Counted from the first letter of the stretch, positions 48,194-57,967 are shown. The stretch is DNA of 64,000 nt from Carnobacterium gallinarum DSM 4847 (GCF_000744375.1 NZ_JQLU01000003.1:307663-371662), one strand, 5' to 3'. Notes: generated by a model from the letters alone, not told the origin. Numbers and translations: made by a program.

Positions 48194-49169
48194 AAAACTA
48201 AAAATAGTTGTGTTAATAGGTATCTGCATGCTAGTTATTGGTGGCATTGGAGCAGCAATTACCTATCCACAAGTAATTGCAACAACAAATTTAAATATCA
48301 GTAAAACAATCAAGGCTGATTCAATCAAAAAAGTCCATATTAACGGAAAATCAACAGAAGTCAATCTAGAACAATCATCAGATGATAAAATTCATGTCAA
48401 GATAAATGGTACATCTATGGCAGCAGATAAATTCGCTATTCAAACCAAACAAACTGGTAATCAACTTAATATTACATTAAAAACTAAAAAACCAGGTTAT
48501 AATAACTTTGTATTCTTTATTAATGAAGAACGACAAACGGTTACTCTTTCTCTTCCAAAAAGTGTAGATAGTGCCAATATCCAAACAACTTGGGGGCAAG
48601 TTAACAGTTACGGATTCACTGGGAAGGATTTGGCTATAGAAACAAAATCCGGAGAAATTAATTTAATGAACTTAACCTTAGACACATTAACGACAACCGT
48701 CAATAGTGGAGAAATCACTCTTGAAAAATCTGAAATTAAAGAAACAAAAATGAGTGCTGATGCTGGTGAAATCAATATCGGCGAATTAATTGGTGAAAAT
48801 GCCAATTTAACTACCATAACGGGTGAAATTAATTTATTAAAAATTGCTACTACTAATTTAAACGCTACAACTAGTGCTGGAAGCATCAAATTAAAAAATA
48901 AAACAATTGATCAAAATATCGATTTACAAACAAAATTCGGTGATGTTCTATTACTGACTGAAAATAAACCTAGCAATGCTATTATTTCTGCAAAAACAAG
49001 CTTAGGTGACTCCAGCATTTTTAATAATCAAGAAAAAAATACTGAAACATTTGGCAAAGGTAAAAATAGTATTAATGTAAGTGCCACTGGTGGTAAAGCA
49101 ACTGTTACAACAGGGACCTTCGCAGATGAAGATTACAATGATTTCTATGATTTTAATGAGTCAGAATAA
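48183..49169 (+). CDS. DUF4097 beta-helix membrane-anchored protein
   Basis: The ATG at 48183 has GGAGG 8 bp upstream. The 328-residue protein has one N-terminal membrane anchor (KIVVLIGICMLVIGGIGAAI) and an outer domain of short repeated beta strands (SGEINLMNLTLDTLTTTVNS, SAGSIKLKNKTIDQNIDLQT), a DUF4097 pattern. It is the third gene of padR-HAAS-DUF4097, a common Firmicute trio. It may act as an envelope stress sensor or adhesin; nothing in the sequence decides this. Confidence 0.82.
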   Translation: MKTKKLKIVVLIGICMLVIGGIGAAITYPQVIATTNLNISKTIKADSIKKVHINGKSTEVNLEQSSDDKIHVKINGTSMAADKFAIQTKQTGNQLNITLKTKKPGYNNFVFFINEERQTVTLSLPKSVDSANIQTTWGQVNSYGFTGKDLAIETKSGEINLMNLTLDTLTTTVNSGEITLEKSEIKETKMSADAGEINIGELIGENANLTTITGEINLLKIATTNLNATTSAGSIKLKNKTIDQNIDLQTKFGDVLLLTENKPSNAIISAKTSLGDSSIFNNQEKNTETFGKGKNSINVSATGGKATVTTGTFADEDYNDFYDFNESE

Positions 49170-49185
49170 CTAACTTTAAATAGAG

Positions 49186-49218
49186 AAGAGCTTGTTTAAC
49201 GCAAGTTCTTATTTTTAT
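49186..49218 (+). terminator. Terminator after the padR operon
   Basis: AAGAGCTTG pairs with CAAGTTCTT (with a G-U pair) around a 7-nt loop and is followed by T residues. Confidence 0.75.
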
Positions 49219-49322
49219 TTAAAAAAGAACTTACTAATTTTTTAATAATTAAATGATATACTCATAGACAATAGTTTTAATCCTGATTAAATATCACTAG
49301 TTGAAAGTTTGAGGAACTTACC

Positions 49323-49991
49323 ATGACAAAATCAATTGAACAACAGACAAACCCATTAAACAAGAACTGGTTATTACTAAGTTTCATAAGTTTTATTGGT
49401 TTTGCAACTTTTGCAACCGCGCTACTTACTAAAGCACAATGGTTACAAAGTTTTGATCAACAAGGGACAGCATTTCTTCGTGGAACAATTACTTCTGGAA
49501 AATCAGCTTTTTTTATTCCTATAACAGAATTTGGTAGTACGCTACTGTTAATTTTCATGACAGTTATTGTCAGTTTTTTCTTAATAGGGGTAAAAAAAGA
49601 CTGGGGCAACGGACTTTGGTTGATTTTTAATTTAGCTATTGGTTCTGGATTGATTAATGTTCTTGTAAAGCATATCTTTTTACGACCACGTCCAACCATT
49701 CAACATCTTGTCCAACAAGGGGGATACAGTTTTCCAAGTGGACATTCTATGGGGGCTATGATTTTCTATTCAAGTCTGGCTTATATTTTTATTCACTATA
49801 TCCAATCTAAACCATTGAAAGTCTTGATTTGGACTGTTGCTATCTTCCTGATTTTGTCTGTAGGCTTAAGCCGAATCTATGTCGGCGTTCATTTTCCAAG
49901 TGATGTCGTTGCCGGCTACTGCTTAGCACTAACATGGATGTTCGTAAGTATTGCTTACTATCCTAAATTTAAGCAAAAAATAGCTAAATAA
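49323..49991 (+). CDS. PAP2-family membrane phosphatase
   Basis: The 222-residue protein has six membrane segments and the full PAP2 triad: KHIFLRPRP (about 120-128), YSFPSGHSMGAM (about 139-150), and SRIYVGVHFPSDVVAGYCLA (about 186-205) with its catalytic His. Members dephosphorylate undecaprenyl diphosphate or phosphatidic acid outside the membrane. Standalone gene with its own terminator. The substrate is open. Confidence 0.92.
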   Translation: MTKSIEQQTNPLNKNWLLLSFISFIGFATFATALLTKAQWLQSFDQQGTAFLRGTITSGKSAFFIPITEFGSTLLLIFMTVIVSFFLIGVKKDWGNGLWLIFNLAIGSGLINVLVKHIFLRPRPTIQHLVQQGGYSFPSGHSMGAMIFYSSLAYIFIHYIQSKPLKVLIWTVAIFLILSVGLSRIYVGVHFPSDVVAGYCLALTWMFVSIAYYPKFKQKIAK

Positions 49992-49995
49992 AAAA

Positions 49996-50026
49996 GAAGT
50001 TGCAGCACTGACTGCAACTTCTTTTT
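49996..50026. terminator. Bidirectional terminator between PAP2 and MFS genes
   Basis: A perfect 10-bp stem GAAGTTGCAG/CTGCAACTTC with a 6-nt loop and T-run separates convergent genes. Confidence 0.9.
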
Positions 50027-50038
50027 GCATTTAATCCC

Positions 50039-51250
50039 TTACTCTTTCCCTATTAATTTTTGTGTTTTTTGTTGCATAATTAGCAAAACAATCGCCAAGG
50101 CTAATAAAATAAATACACAAATGAACAAGCTAGCCATTCCACCAAAACTAGTTACAACTAAAGCGCCTAAAAAAGGAGCCAACATTCTAGCCGCTGTTGC
50201 AATTCCATTTACTAAACCTTGATACAATCCTGCCTGCCCCATTGGAGCTAAATCATACGCAATCGTTGGAATCGCAGGCCAAGCAAACATTTCACCTAAG
50301 GTTAATAAAATCATCCCTAACAAGAATCCTGCATAATTCGTTGCTTGCATCGCAAATAAGAACGAACAGAAAAACAAACCAATTCCAATATAAATTTGCC
50401 AGCTTAATTTTTCTTTAAAACGCGATACCACAGGAATAATCACAACTTGTCCTACTAAAATCAAGGCACCATTAATACTCCATAAATTACCATACTCAGC
50501 TACCGTTACCCCTTTTTCAGCCGTCATGTAGACAGATAAATTCGATTGCCATTGAACATGAGGCAACTGACAGAATAAATAAACCAACAATAACAAACCA
50601 AATGAGATTAATCCTAGTTTAGTTGCCTTCTCACGAGCTTTCCCTTTTTGTTGATGCTTCGTTTCTACCTCAACACGATCAGAATACCAATCAATCTTTC
50701 TAAAATAAATAAAAAAGAAAAGCCCGTAAATAAGTGCAAATACAAATGAACCTGTATATACATTGCCTAGTCCATCTTTAGCTAAAATACCGGCTAGAAA
50801 CGGGCCAACTGCCACACCAATATTTTGTGCTACATAAATAGTATTAAAACCTGTTCTACCACCATCTGGATGCGTCAAACCTGCTGCTGTATACAATCCA
50901 GCAAAAACCATCCCCATCGCAATACTAATCGCCCAGATATTATAAATAAACGCTGGATGTCCATGAAATAAAAACAACGATCCTGTTGTAATGATTAAAA
51001 TAACTGTTCCAATCGCTAACGAAACATAACCAGAAACACGATCAAAAATAATCCCACCAATGACACTTCCAATAATTCCAATGCCTGAATTTACCAATAA
51101 AACCGTACCTGCATCTGTAACAGACATTCCTAGATTTTTGGTCATATACAACATATTAAAAGGCCAGATAAACGATAGCCCTGTATAAAGTAACACCATT
51201 CCGATTGCAACAATCCACAAATCTCTTGGTAATTTTGTCTTCCTACTCAC
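50039..51250 (-). CDS. MFS transporter, DHA1-like (12 TM)
   Basis: The 403-residue protein has about twelve membrane segments. Its N-terminus matches small MFS exporters such as MdtH/YttB-type: GMVLLYTGLSFIWPFNMLYM (about 17-36) and the DRVSGYVSLAIGTVILIITT motif A region. A central Lys-rich loop (VEVETKHQQKGKAREKATK) divides the halves. It probably exports drugs or metabolites. The substrate is unknown. Confidence 0.85.
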   Translation of the reverse strand: MSRKTKLPRDLWIVAIGMVLLYTGLSFIWPFNMLYMTKNLGMSVTDAGTVLLVNSGIGIIGSVIGGIIFDRVSGYVSLAIGTVILIITTGSLFLFHGHPAFIYNIWAISIAMGMVFAGLYTAAGLTHPDGGRTGFNTIYVAQNIGVAVGPFLAGILAKDGLGNVYTGSFVFALIYGLFFFIYFRKIDWYSDRVEVETKHQQKGKAREKATKLGLISFGLLLLVYLFCQLPHVQWQSNLSVYMTAEKGVTVAEYGNLWSINGALILVGQVVIIPVVSRFKEKLSWQIYIGIGLFFCSFLFAMQATNYAGFLLGMILLTLGEMFAWPAIPTIAYDLAPMGQAGLYQGLVNGIATAARMLAPFLGALVVTSFGGMASLFICVFILLALAIVLLIMQQKTQKLIGKE

Positions 51251-51427
51251 TGAACACCACTCCTTAAAAAATGATTCAATTTTATAAATAACAATTAATG
51301 AACCTTTTTTAGTTTACACTATTCCTACCATTATGCAAAATAAATTTTAGATTTCCCTTCATTTCTTCTAACTTTCAAGCACAAAATTTCATTTCCATGG
51401 TAAACTAAGACAATGAGGTGAAACAAA

Positions 51428-52393
51428 ATGACAAATACTTTTCAATATACAACGGATCCAAACAAACGCTATCATACATGGAACTACGCACTAAGAGAAC
51501 AATTTGGCGAGAAAGTCTTTAAAGTTCCTCTAGATGGCGGCTTTGACTGTCCCAATCGTGATGGAACCGTGGCTCATGGTGGTTGTACTTTTTGTAGCGT
51601 ATCTGGTTCTGGTGATTTTGCCGGTGACCGTATCGATCCATTGCCAATCCAATTTCAAAAAGAAGTACAAATGATGCATAATAAATGGCCAAAGGTAACA
51701 AAATATATTGCCTATTTTCAAAACTTTACCAATACTCACGCACCTGTAGCTGAACTGCGTCATAAATTCGAGCAAGTTGTCAATGAGCATGGTGTTGTAG
51801 GCGTTCAAATCGCTACAAGACCTGACTGTTTGCCGGATGAAGTTGTGGACTATTTAGCTGAATTAAATCAACGTTATTACCTATGGGTAGAATTAGGTCT
51901 TCAAACAATTCATGAAGAAACTAGCAACTTAATTAATCGGGCCCATGATTATCAAACTTACTTAGACGGTGTTGCCAAATTAAGAAAACACAATATCCGT
52001 GTTTGTACTCATTTAATTAACGGCTTACCAGGAGAAACGACTGAAATGATGTTGGAAAGTACGAAGCGAATGATTCTTGACTCTGATATCCAAGGAGTTA
52101 AGCTTCATCTCTTACACTTAATGCGCAATACTAAAATGGTTCGTGATTACCATGAAGGTCGTTTAGAATTAATGGAAATGAAACCCTATGTCGACTTAGT
52201 TTGCGATCAATTAGAACTGATTCCTCCAGAAATTATTATTCATCGATTAACTGGCGATGCCCCACGTGATACAATTATCGGTCCAATGTGGAGTTTAAAA
52301 AAATGGGAAGTTTTAAATGCCATTGATAAAGAAATGAAGGATCGCAATACATTTCAAGGAAATAAAAATATCCGTTTATTAGGAGGAATGTAA
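51428..52393 (+). CDS. ytqA: Radical SAM protein, TIGR01212/YtqA family
   Basis: The 321-residue protein has FKVPLDGGFDCPNRDGTVAH followed by GGCTFCSVSGSGDFAG (about 32-67), giving the CxxxxxxCxxC-type cluster of this radical SAM family, with later GVQIATRPDCLPDEVVDYLA and RVCTHLINGLPGETTEMMLE. It probably binds a 4Fe-4S cluster. It is directly followed by the methyltransferase gene with only a few bases between. The physiological reaction is not established in this family. Confidence 0.9.
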   Translation: MTNTFQYTTDPNKRYHTWNYALREQFGEKVFKVPLDGGFDCPNRDGTVAHGGCTFCSVSGSGDFAGDRIDPLPIQFQKEVQMMHNKWPKVTKYIAYFQNFTNTHAPVAELRHKFEQVVNEHGVVGVQIATRPDCLPDEVVDYLAELNQRYYLWVELGLQTIHEETSNLINRAHDYQTYLDGVAKLRKHNIRVCTHLINGLPGETTEMMLESTKRMILDSDIQGVKLHLLHLMRNTKMVRDYHEGRLELMEMKPYVDLVCDQLELIPPEIIIHRLTGDAPRDTIIGPMWSLKKWEVLNAIDKEMKDRNTFQGNKNIRLLGGM

Positions 52394-52957
52394 ATGCTTG
52401 AACGTGCCATGCATTTTAGTCATACACTTTTAAAGGAAGTAATAACAACTGGCGATACGGTTATTGATGCAACGGTTGGAAACGGTGGCGATACGATTTT
52501 ATTAGCCACTTTAGTTGGAAGCACAGGACAAGTCTTAGGCTTTGATGTGCAAGAAACTGCCTTAACTACAACGAAGCAAAAACTATTGCTAACAGGACTA
52601 GGCCAGCAAGTTCAATTATTCCATCAAGGACATGAAACAGTCGCTAGCGTCTTACCTGCAAACAAAGATATTGCTGCAGCTATTTTTAATTTAGGTTATT
52701 TACCTAAAAGTGACAAATCAATTATTACCCAAGCCGACACAACATTAAAAGCAATTCAAGATATTTTGCCAAACTTACGTAAAGGTGGCTTGCTACTAAT
52801 TGTAGTTTACTATGGTCATGAAGGCGGACAATCTGAAAAAGATGCTGTTTTAGACTATTGCCAAACCATCCCACAAGAAGAATACACTGTTCTTCAATAT
52901 GGTTTTATCAATCAACGAAATCAGCCACCTTTTTTATTGGCTATTGAAAAGAAATAA
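52394..52957 (+). CDS. ytqB: YtqB/MnmM-type tRNA methyltransferase
   Basis: The 187-residue protein has the class I SAM fold with TVIDATVGNGGDTILLATLV (about 22-41) and FNLGYLPKSDKSIITQADTT (about 96-115), matching the YtqB family; the Bacillus member was reported to methylate the 5-aminomethyl-2-thiouridine of tRNA (MnmM). The start ATG follows the ytqA stop codon directly. An operon with ytqA is conserved in Firmicutes. Confidence 0.9.
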   Translation: MLERAMHFSHTLLKEVITTGDTVIDATVGNGGDTILLATLVGSTGQVLGFDVQETALTTTKQKLLLTGLGQQVQLFHQGHETVASVLPANKDIAAAIFNLGYLPKSDKSIITQADTTLKAIQDILPNLRKGGLLLIVVYYGHEGGQSEKDAVLDYCQTIPQEEYTVLQYGFINQRNQPPFLLAIEKK

Positions 52958-53010
52958 AAAAATCATTAGGTCACTCTCTTACTTTTGTGAGAGTGTCCTA
53001 GTGATTTTTT
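52958..53010. terminator. Bidirectional terminator after ytqAB
   Basis: AAATCATTAGGTCACTCTC pairs with GAGAGTGTCCTAGTGATTT with one mismatch; T-run follows. Confidence 0.85.
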
Positions 53011-53015
53011 ATAGG

Positions 53016-54500
53016 TTAAGCATCAATTTCAGGTGTATTTTTACGATCAAATTGATTAATAATAAAGGCTAACAACACAACGATAAAAGCAACGATAAAG
53101 ACACTGTGTAACGCATCAAATAATATTTCTCTTAACGGTTGAATAATTGTAGCGTCTAAATCAACAGCTGTTAATGGATTAATTAGCTTGTTCATCATTT
53201 TATCATTAATGCCACTTACAGTTTCAGAAGCAATATGTTTCGCAATTGAACTATTCAATACAATTCCATAAATGGAAACCATGATAGTTTGACCTAAAAT
53301 TCTAAATAGTGTATTTGAAGACGTTGCTACACCAATTTGATGCTTAGGTACAACATTTTGTGCAGTTACTGTTGTTGTTGTAATCGTAATTCCCATTCCA
53401 ATTCCGATTAATGCTGTGATTAATAAAAATAGAACAAACGGTGTAGTCATTGGAATCACCATCATTAAAACAGCGCTTAAGCCAACTACAATTAAACTGC
53501 CTGATAAAATTGATTTAATTGAATAATTTAGAATAGCTCGTCCAGCAATAAATGAACCTAAAATCCAAGTTAAGGACATCGGCGTAATCGCAAATCCACC
53601 CATAGCAGCTTTCATTCCTAGAATACCTTGCATCCACATTGGAATATACACATCAATGGCAATTAAAAAGCCACTAACTAAAGCTGCAACTATATTTTGA
53701 ATAACGAACGTTCGATTGTTAAACAAACTCAAAGGAATAATCGGATCAACTGCCCGTTTCTCCGCAAATATAAATAAACCAAACATCCCAATAGCTAAAG
53801 CAAAAATCCCTACCATGGCTACCGAAAATTTCCCAGTATCTCCAACTATTTGGAAACCGTACAATAGAAACAATAATGCAGCCATTAAAGAGAAACAACC
53901 AAGATAATCGATTGGCTTCTTCTCAAAAGTGAAATCTTCATGTAAAAATAAAGCAATTAAAGCAATCGTGATGATCCCTACAGGTACATTAATATAGAAA
54001 ATCCAATGCCAGCTTAATTGATCAACAATAAAACCACCTAATAAAGGTCCAAAAATCCCTGCAATTCCCCAAGCTGCTCCATTCATCCCCATGATTTTAG
54101 CACGCTTTTCATAAGGATAGATATCAGCAATAATCGTAAAGGACACTGGCATAATAGCACCTGCACCAATTCCTTGAATCGCTCTAAAAATAATTAACTG
54201 TGTCATAGTTTGTGACAATCCACACAGGGATGAACCAATGACAAATATAATAGCTCCAATAATAAAAATAGGTTTACGCCCAATCATATCTGATAACTTA
54301 CCATAAACAGGAGTCATCATCGCATTCGTTAATAAATAAATTGAGAAAACCCAATTCATAATTGCCATTCCTTCTAAACTACCAATAATCGTTGGCATTG
54401 CTGTGGATACAATTGTTCCTTCAACAGCTGTCATAAACGTTCCCACGAAAATAGCAATGGTCACTAACAAGACATTGGTTTGTTTTTTACTTTTCTCCAT
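53016..54500 (-). CDS. MFS exporter, DHA2 (EmrB/QacA) family
   Basis: The 494-residue protein has 14 membrane segments. Motifs include EGTIVSTAMPTIIGSLEGMA (about 27-46), FRAIQGIGAGAIMPVSFTII (about 108-127) and GIFGPLLGGFIVDQLSWHWI (about 151-170), all DHA2 drug-antiporter marks. It likely exports hydrophobic cations or other toxic compounds. Single gene. The gene is followed by its own terminator shared with ytqB. Confidence 0.9.
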   Translation of the reverse strand: MEKSKKQTNVLLVTIAIFVGTFMTAVEGTIVSTAMPTIIGSLEGMAIMNWVFSIYLLTNAMMTPVYGKLSDMIGRKPIFIIGAIIFVIGSSLCGLSQTMTQLIIFRAIQGIGAGAIMPVSFTIIADIYPYEKRAKIMGMNGAAWGIAGIFGPLLGGFIVDQLSWHWIFYINVPVGIITIALIALFLHEDFTFEKKPIDYLGCFSLMAALLFLLYGFQIVGDTGKFSVAMVGIFALAIGMFGLFIFAEKRAVDPIIPLSLFNNRTFVIQNIVAALVSGFLIAIDVYIPMWMQGILGMKAAMGGFAITPMSLTWILGSFIAGRAILNYSIKSILSGSLIVVGLSAVLMMVIPMTTPFVLFLLITALIGIGMGITITTTTVTAQNVVPKHQIGVATSSNTLFRILGQTIMVSIYGIVLNSSIAKHIASETVSGINDKMMNKLINPLTAVDLDATIIQPLREILFDALHSVFIVAFIVVLLAFIINQFDRKNTPEIDA

Positions 54501-54607
54501 CTGTATACTCTCTCCTTTTTTTAATTACAGTTACAAAAACTAGACTAAAGACAACTAAGAGGTGTCTACCGTTTTAACTCTTTTCTGTACTTAATTCAGT
54601 TTTAAAG

Positions 54608-54642
54608 CGATCTTTACCAGAATATTTCCTGATAAAGACCGC
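54608..54642 (-). terminator. Terminator after metK
   Basis: On the minus strand GGTCTTTATCAGG pairs with CTGGTAAAGATC (G-U pairs included) just after the metK stop. Only a short T-run follows, so it is weaker than its neighbours. Confidence 0.55.
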
Positions 54643-54660
54643 CACCTCAGTCAATTTATT

Positions 54661-55851
54661 TTATTTTTCAATGCTCTTTTTCAATGCATCAACTTTATCT
54701 ATATGCTCCCAAGACAAATCAACATCTGTACGACCAAAATGACCATAAGCTGCTGTTTGTTGGTAAATAGGTCTTTGTAAATCAAGCATTTTAATAATTC
54801 CAGCAGGACGTAAATCAAAATTCTCACGAACCGCTTTAATTAGTTCACTCTCTGGTACAGTACCCGTTCCAAAAGTATCCACAGAAATTGATACCGGTTG
54901 GGCCACACCAATCGCATAGGCTAATTGAACTTCACATTTCGTAGCAAATCCAGCGGCAACAATATTTTTAGCAATATAACGCGCTGCATAACTTGCCGAA
55001 CGATCAACCTTGGTTGGATCCTTACCAGAAAAAGCGCCTCCCCCATGTCTTGCATAACCGCCATAGGTATCAACGATAATTTTTCTTCCAGTCAAACCAG
55101 AATCTCCTTGTGGACCACCAATTACAAAACGTCCAGTTGGATTGATAAAGTATTTAGTCTCATTATCCAATAATTCACTTGGGATAACTTCCTTTATAAC
55201 ATAATTCATCATATCTTCCTTTAAAGCTTCTAATCTAGTATCTGGGTGATGTTGTGTACTAATCACAATTGTATCCACGCGAACAGGAACCCCTGCTTCA
55301 TCATATTCTACAGTCACTTGAGCTTTAGCATCAGGGCGAAGATAATCAACAATCTCCTCTTTACGAACTGTCGCCAAACGTTTTGTTAAACGATGACTTA
55401 GCGCAATCGGTAATGGCATTAATTCTGGTGTTTCATTAATTGCAAAACCAAACATTAATCCTTGATCACCTGCTCCAATCTTATCAAGTTCATCTTGATC
55501 CGTTTCCTTGAACTCTAACGAATCATCAACACCTTGTGCAATATCACTTGATTGTTCATCAATCGCAACCATCACTGCACATGTATCTGCATCAAACCCA
55601 AATTTTGCACGTGTATATCCAATCTGACGAATCGTATCGCGTACGACCTTTTGAATATCCACATAAGTTGAAGTAGAAATTTCTCCAACAACTAGTACTA
55701 AACCAGTTGTAACAGTCGTTTCACACGCAACCCGCGCATCTGGATCCTTTGCTAAAATCGCATCCAAAATTCCATCACTAATCTGATCAGCAATCTTATC
55801 TGGATGTCCTTCTGAAACAGATTCAGAAGTAAAAAGTCTTCTTTCTGACAT
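54661..55851 (-). CDS. metK: S-adenosylmethionine synthetase
   Basis: The 396-residue enzyme makes SAM from ATP and methionine. Motifs are [20 protein letters not shown] (about 7-26), [20 protein letters not shown] (about 120-139), and [20 protein letters not shown] (about 236-255), with [20 protein letters not shown] near 270-289. It has an S_MK riboswitch whose control element covers its ribosome site. Single gene. Confidence 0.98.
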   Translation of the reverse strand: MSERRLFTSESVSEGHPDKIADQISDGILDAILAKDPDARVACETTVTTGLVLVVGEISTSTYVDIQKVVRDTIRQIGYTRAKFGFDADTCAVMVAIDEQSSDIAQGVDDSLEFKETDQDELDKIGAGDQGLMFGFAINETPELMPLPIALSHRLTKRLATVRKEEIVDYLRPDAKAQVTVEYDEAGVPVRVDTIVISTQHHPDTRLEALKEDMMNYVIKEVIPSELLDNETKYFINPTGRFVIGGPQGDSGLTGRKIIVDTYGGYARHGGGAFSGKDPTKVDRSASYAARYIAKNIVAAGFATKCEVQLAYAIGVAQPVSISVDTFGTGTVPESELIKAVRENFDLRPAGIIKMLDLQRPIYQQTAAYGHFGRTDVDLSWEHIDKVDALKKSIEK

Positions 55852-55859
55852 AACTAATC

Positions 55860-55931
55860 TTCCCCCTTTAATAGTTTCGGTTACAAGGCACCTTCACATT
55901 TTTGTGAAGCCTTTCGGGAAATCTTTGTAAC
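55860..55931 (-). ncRNA. SAM-III (S_MK box) riboswitch of metK
   Basis: On the minus strand the leader reads GTTACAAAGATTTCCCGAAA and ends GTGCCTTGTAACCGAAAC, forming the P1 helix, with a small central hairpin (GCTTCAC/GTGAAGG) between. The AAAGGGGGA ribosome site lies 10 bp before the ATG and can pair with TTTCCC when SAM is bound, so translation is shut off. This matches the S_MK structure found in Lactobacillales metK leaders. Confidence 0.9.
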
Positions 55932-56105
55932 TTAATTATTATAACAGATTTCAAAAAAATTTACCTGTTTTTTAGTCTTTTGATAGAAAAATTGAATCTT
56001 TCTAACTAAAATAAACGAAATGAATCAAAAAGAGCTTTTATTATTTGGCTTTTCAGTTGTTTTTTTGGTACTATTAAAAAGAATAACTCTACAGGAGGTC
56101 TTTTT

Positions 56106-56912
56106 TTGATTCAAAAAATTAAACAAAATGTACTTTATCATCCTTTATTTTTAATCTTTATTCACCCACTTTCTTTTATTTTATTTGGAACAGTCTTTGC
56201 ATTACAGTTTGCAAAGTTTAATTGGATTTATTTTACACTGTTTTACGTCTTTATACTATCGACTCAATTCATTGAAAATATCTTAAATAATACAATAAAA
56301 ACCCAACAAAAATTAAAACTAATGCCATTAATTATTTTTGAAGGACTCGTTATTTTACTTTTATTCTATTTTTCTTTGCATTTAAACTATTTGGTAGGCT
56401 TGTTAATGTTTGGATATCTATTCATTATCCATTTCCAATTCTATCCCTACGACCTTTCAAAAACACTCTATGGATTTATTTTAAATGGTCTTTTCAAAGG
56501 TGGCATTCTAACCTATCTTGCTTTTTTCATTCAGACACAATTTATAACTACAACTCTTTATTATTGGAGTGTTCCTTTAATTATCCTGGCAAGTTTCATT
56601 TCATTTGGTAGACAGTGTGTCCCTATCTTAGAACAACCTGCTCAAAGAAAAAGAAATCAACTTTATTTTCTACTTATGTTGACTTTACTCTATCTAAGTA
56701 TGTTTATCCCAGTTATTAGCTTAAGTAGTGGAACTAAGTATCTTTGGTTGCAATTATTAAGTCTTCCATTTGCTCTTCGATTAATGCTAATTATGAAACC
56801 TAATCAAGATAACTACACATCTACAACAAAGCTAAAAGCCCTAACTCTTTTCAATTTTAGCTATATCTTATTAGCAAGTATGAGTATCCTGCTTCAGATT
56901 TTATGGAAATAA
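56106..56912 (+). CDS. Integral membrane protein of unknown function
   Basis: The TTG start at 56106 has AGGAGG 7 bp before it. The 268-residue protein has about seven to nine hydrophobic segments and almost no soluble domain. FILNGLFKGGILTYLAFFIQ and the basic ARGs/GRQCVPILEQPAQRKRNQ loop are visible. A UbiA-like prenyltransferase is a loose possibility but the DxxxD motifs are missing, so I make no functional call. It lies 4 bp before the repeat element. Confidence 0.6.
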   Translation: MIQKIKQNVLYHPLFLIFIHPLSFILFGTVFALQFAKFNWIYFTLFYVFILSTQFIENILNNTIKTQQKLKLMPLIIFEGLVILLLFYFSLHLNYLVGLLMFGYLFIIHFQFYPYDLSKTLYGFILNGLFKGGILTYLAFFIQTQFITTTLYYWSVPLIILASFISFGRQCVPILEQPAQRKRNQLYFLLMLTLLYLSMFIPVISLSSGTKYLWLQLLSLPFALRLMLIMKPNQDNYTSTTKLKALTLFNFSYILLASMSILLQILWK

Positions 56913-56931
56913 AAAGGCTCTATAATTTAAA

Positions 56932-56968
56932 GGACTGATGAATCATAAAATGATTCATCAGCCTTTTT
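56932..56968. terminator. Hairpin terminator at the left end of copy 2
   Basis: GGCTGATGAATCAT pairs with ATGATTCATCAGCC around AAA, with T residues on the right (56961-56968), so it terminates the gene ending at 56912. Confidence 0.8.
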
Positions 56969-57206
56969 TGATTTTAACTAGTATAAAACAATCCGTTCTC
57001 CCCGGAGGCGATATACTTATGAACAATTCTATCAAAAATGCAAAGAACGATAGATCCTAACCTAGAACCTATTTCTTTCAGAATCAAAAAAATGTAGTTC
57101 ACCTGTTTTTGATTCTGAAAGAAAACAACTAAATGTCCCGAATGAGGCAAAGAATGTGTCCGTTCGATTTGATCAATTTAACCACCCTTTAATCATGAAA
57201 CTTAAG

Positions 57207-57264
57207 AGAACAAAAAAACTATGGATGAAACGAAAAACGTTTCATTCATAGTTATTCTTTGTTC
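57207..57264 (-). terminator. Terminator of the tRNA/rRNA operon
   Basis: On the minus strand AACTATGAATGAAAC pairs with GTTTCATCCATAGT, followed by TTTTTTG, and extends by AGAACAAA/TTTGTTCT arms. It is the first strong terminator beyond tRNA-Glu and lies inside the repeat element. Confidence 0.75.
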
Positions 57265-57317
57265 TAACTCATCAGTCTTTATTGACAAAGAGTTCTAAAA
57301 ATTAGTCTTTTAAATAA

Positions 57318-57389
57318 TGACCCGTACGGGAATCGAACCCGTGATACCGCCGTGAAAGGGCGGTGTCTTAACCGCTTGACCAACGGGCC
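57318..57389 (-). tRNA. tRNA-Glu (TTC), distal copy
   Basis: Cloverleaf of 72 nt with anticodon TTC in loop CTTTCAC; acceptor GGCCCGT pairs with ACGGGTC. Last gene of the array in transcription order. Confidence 0.95.
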
Positions 57390-57412
57390 TTAATAAAATA
57401 ATAGAAAGAATA

Positions 57413-57500
57413 CGGAGAAGGAGGGATTCGAACCCTCGCACCGCTTACGCGACCTATACCCTTAGCAGGGGCACCTCTTGAGCCACTTGAGTACTTCCCC
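57413..57500 (-). tRNA. tRNA-Ser (GCT), distal copy
   Basis: Class II tRNA of 88 nt with a long variable arm and anticodon GCT in loop CTGCTAA. Nearly identical to the copy at 58206. Confidence 0.95.
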
Positions 57501-57528
57501 AAATTCAGTGTTTTTACTACATTTATAA

Positions 57529-57602
<74 letters not shown>

Positions 57603-57612
57603 ATAAAAAAAA

Positions 57613-57683
57613 AGCGGGTGACGAGAATCGAACTCGCGACAACAGCTTGGAAGGCTGTGGTTTTACCACTAAACTACACCCGC
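57613..57683 (-). tRNA. tRNA-Gly (TCC), distal copy
   Basis: 71 nt, anticodon TCC in loop CTTCCAA; acceptor GCGGGTG with CACCCGC pairs fully. Confidence 0.95.
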
Positions 57684-57714
57684 ATTTCTTCATTGCATTA
57701 TAAATTTTGAAAAA

Positions 57715-57788
57715 CGGTCTGGACGGGACTCGAACCCGCGACCTCCTGCGTGACAGGCAGGCATTCTAACCAGCTGAACTACCAAACC
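57715..57788 (-). tRNA. tRNA-Asp (GTC), distal copy
   Basis: 74 nt, anticodon GTC in loop CTGTCAC. The tRNA-Phe found next to the proximal copy is missing here. Confidence 0.95.
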
Positions 57789-57851
57789 AATATTTAATTG
57801 TGTTACGTCACTTTCTTACTAATCTTCTCAATAGAAATCTATTTTAAAGAA

Positions 57852-57924
57852 TTGCGGGGACAGGACTTGAACCTGTGACCTTCGGGTTATGAGCCCGACG
57901 AGCTGCCAACTGCTCCACCCCGCG
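57852..57924 (-). tRNA. Initiator tRNA-fMet (CAT), distal copy
   Basis: 73 nt with anticodon CAT, a C1:A72 acceptor mismatch and three G-C pairs closing the anticodon stem, the marks of an initiator. Confidence 0.95.
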
Positions 57925-57967
57925 ATAATTGTAGTTTAATCACTACGAAGGTATTTATTTGAAACTA

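Larger units (their letters stand above)
56916..57295 (+). mobile_element. Decayed dispersed element, copy 2, with vestigial transposase-like ORF
   Basis: The left end (GGCTCTATAATTTAAAGGAC near 56916) and right end (complement of AACTCATCAGTCTTTATTGA near 57266-57295) are imperfect inverted repeats sharing CTCT and GACTGATGA. The first 75 bp are nearly the same as the 26-kb copy, including its hairpin (56932-56963). Inside, an ATG at 57019 with AGGCG upstream opens MNNSIKNAKND, then frames DPNLEPISFRIKK and PVFDSERKQLNVPNEA appear, separated by shifts. This looks like a transposon relic with a broken, truncated transposase; ISL3-like ends are an inference. Confidence 0.5.

Noticed and set aside
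56106..56912. UbiA prenyltransferase call for the membrane protein
   Set aside because: No DxxxD motifs; hydrophobicity alone is not enough.
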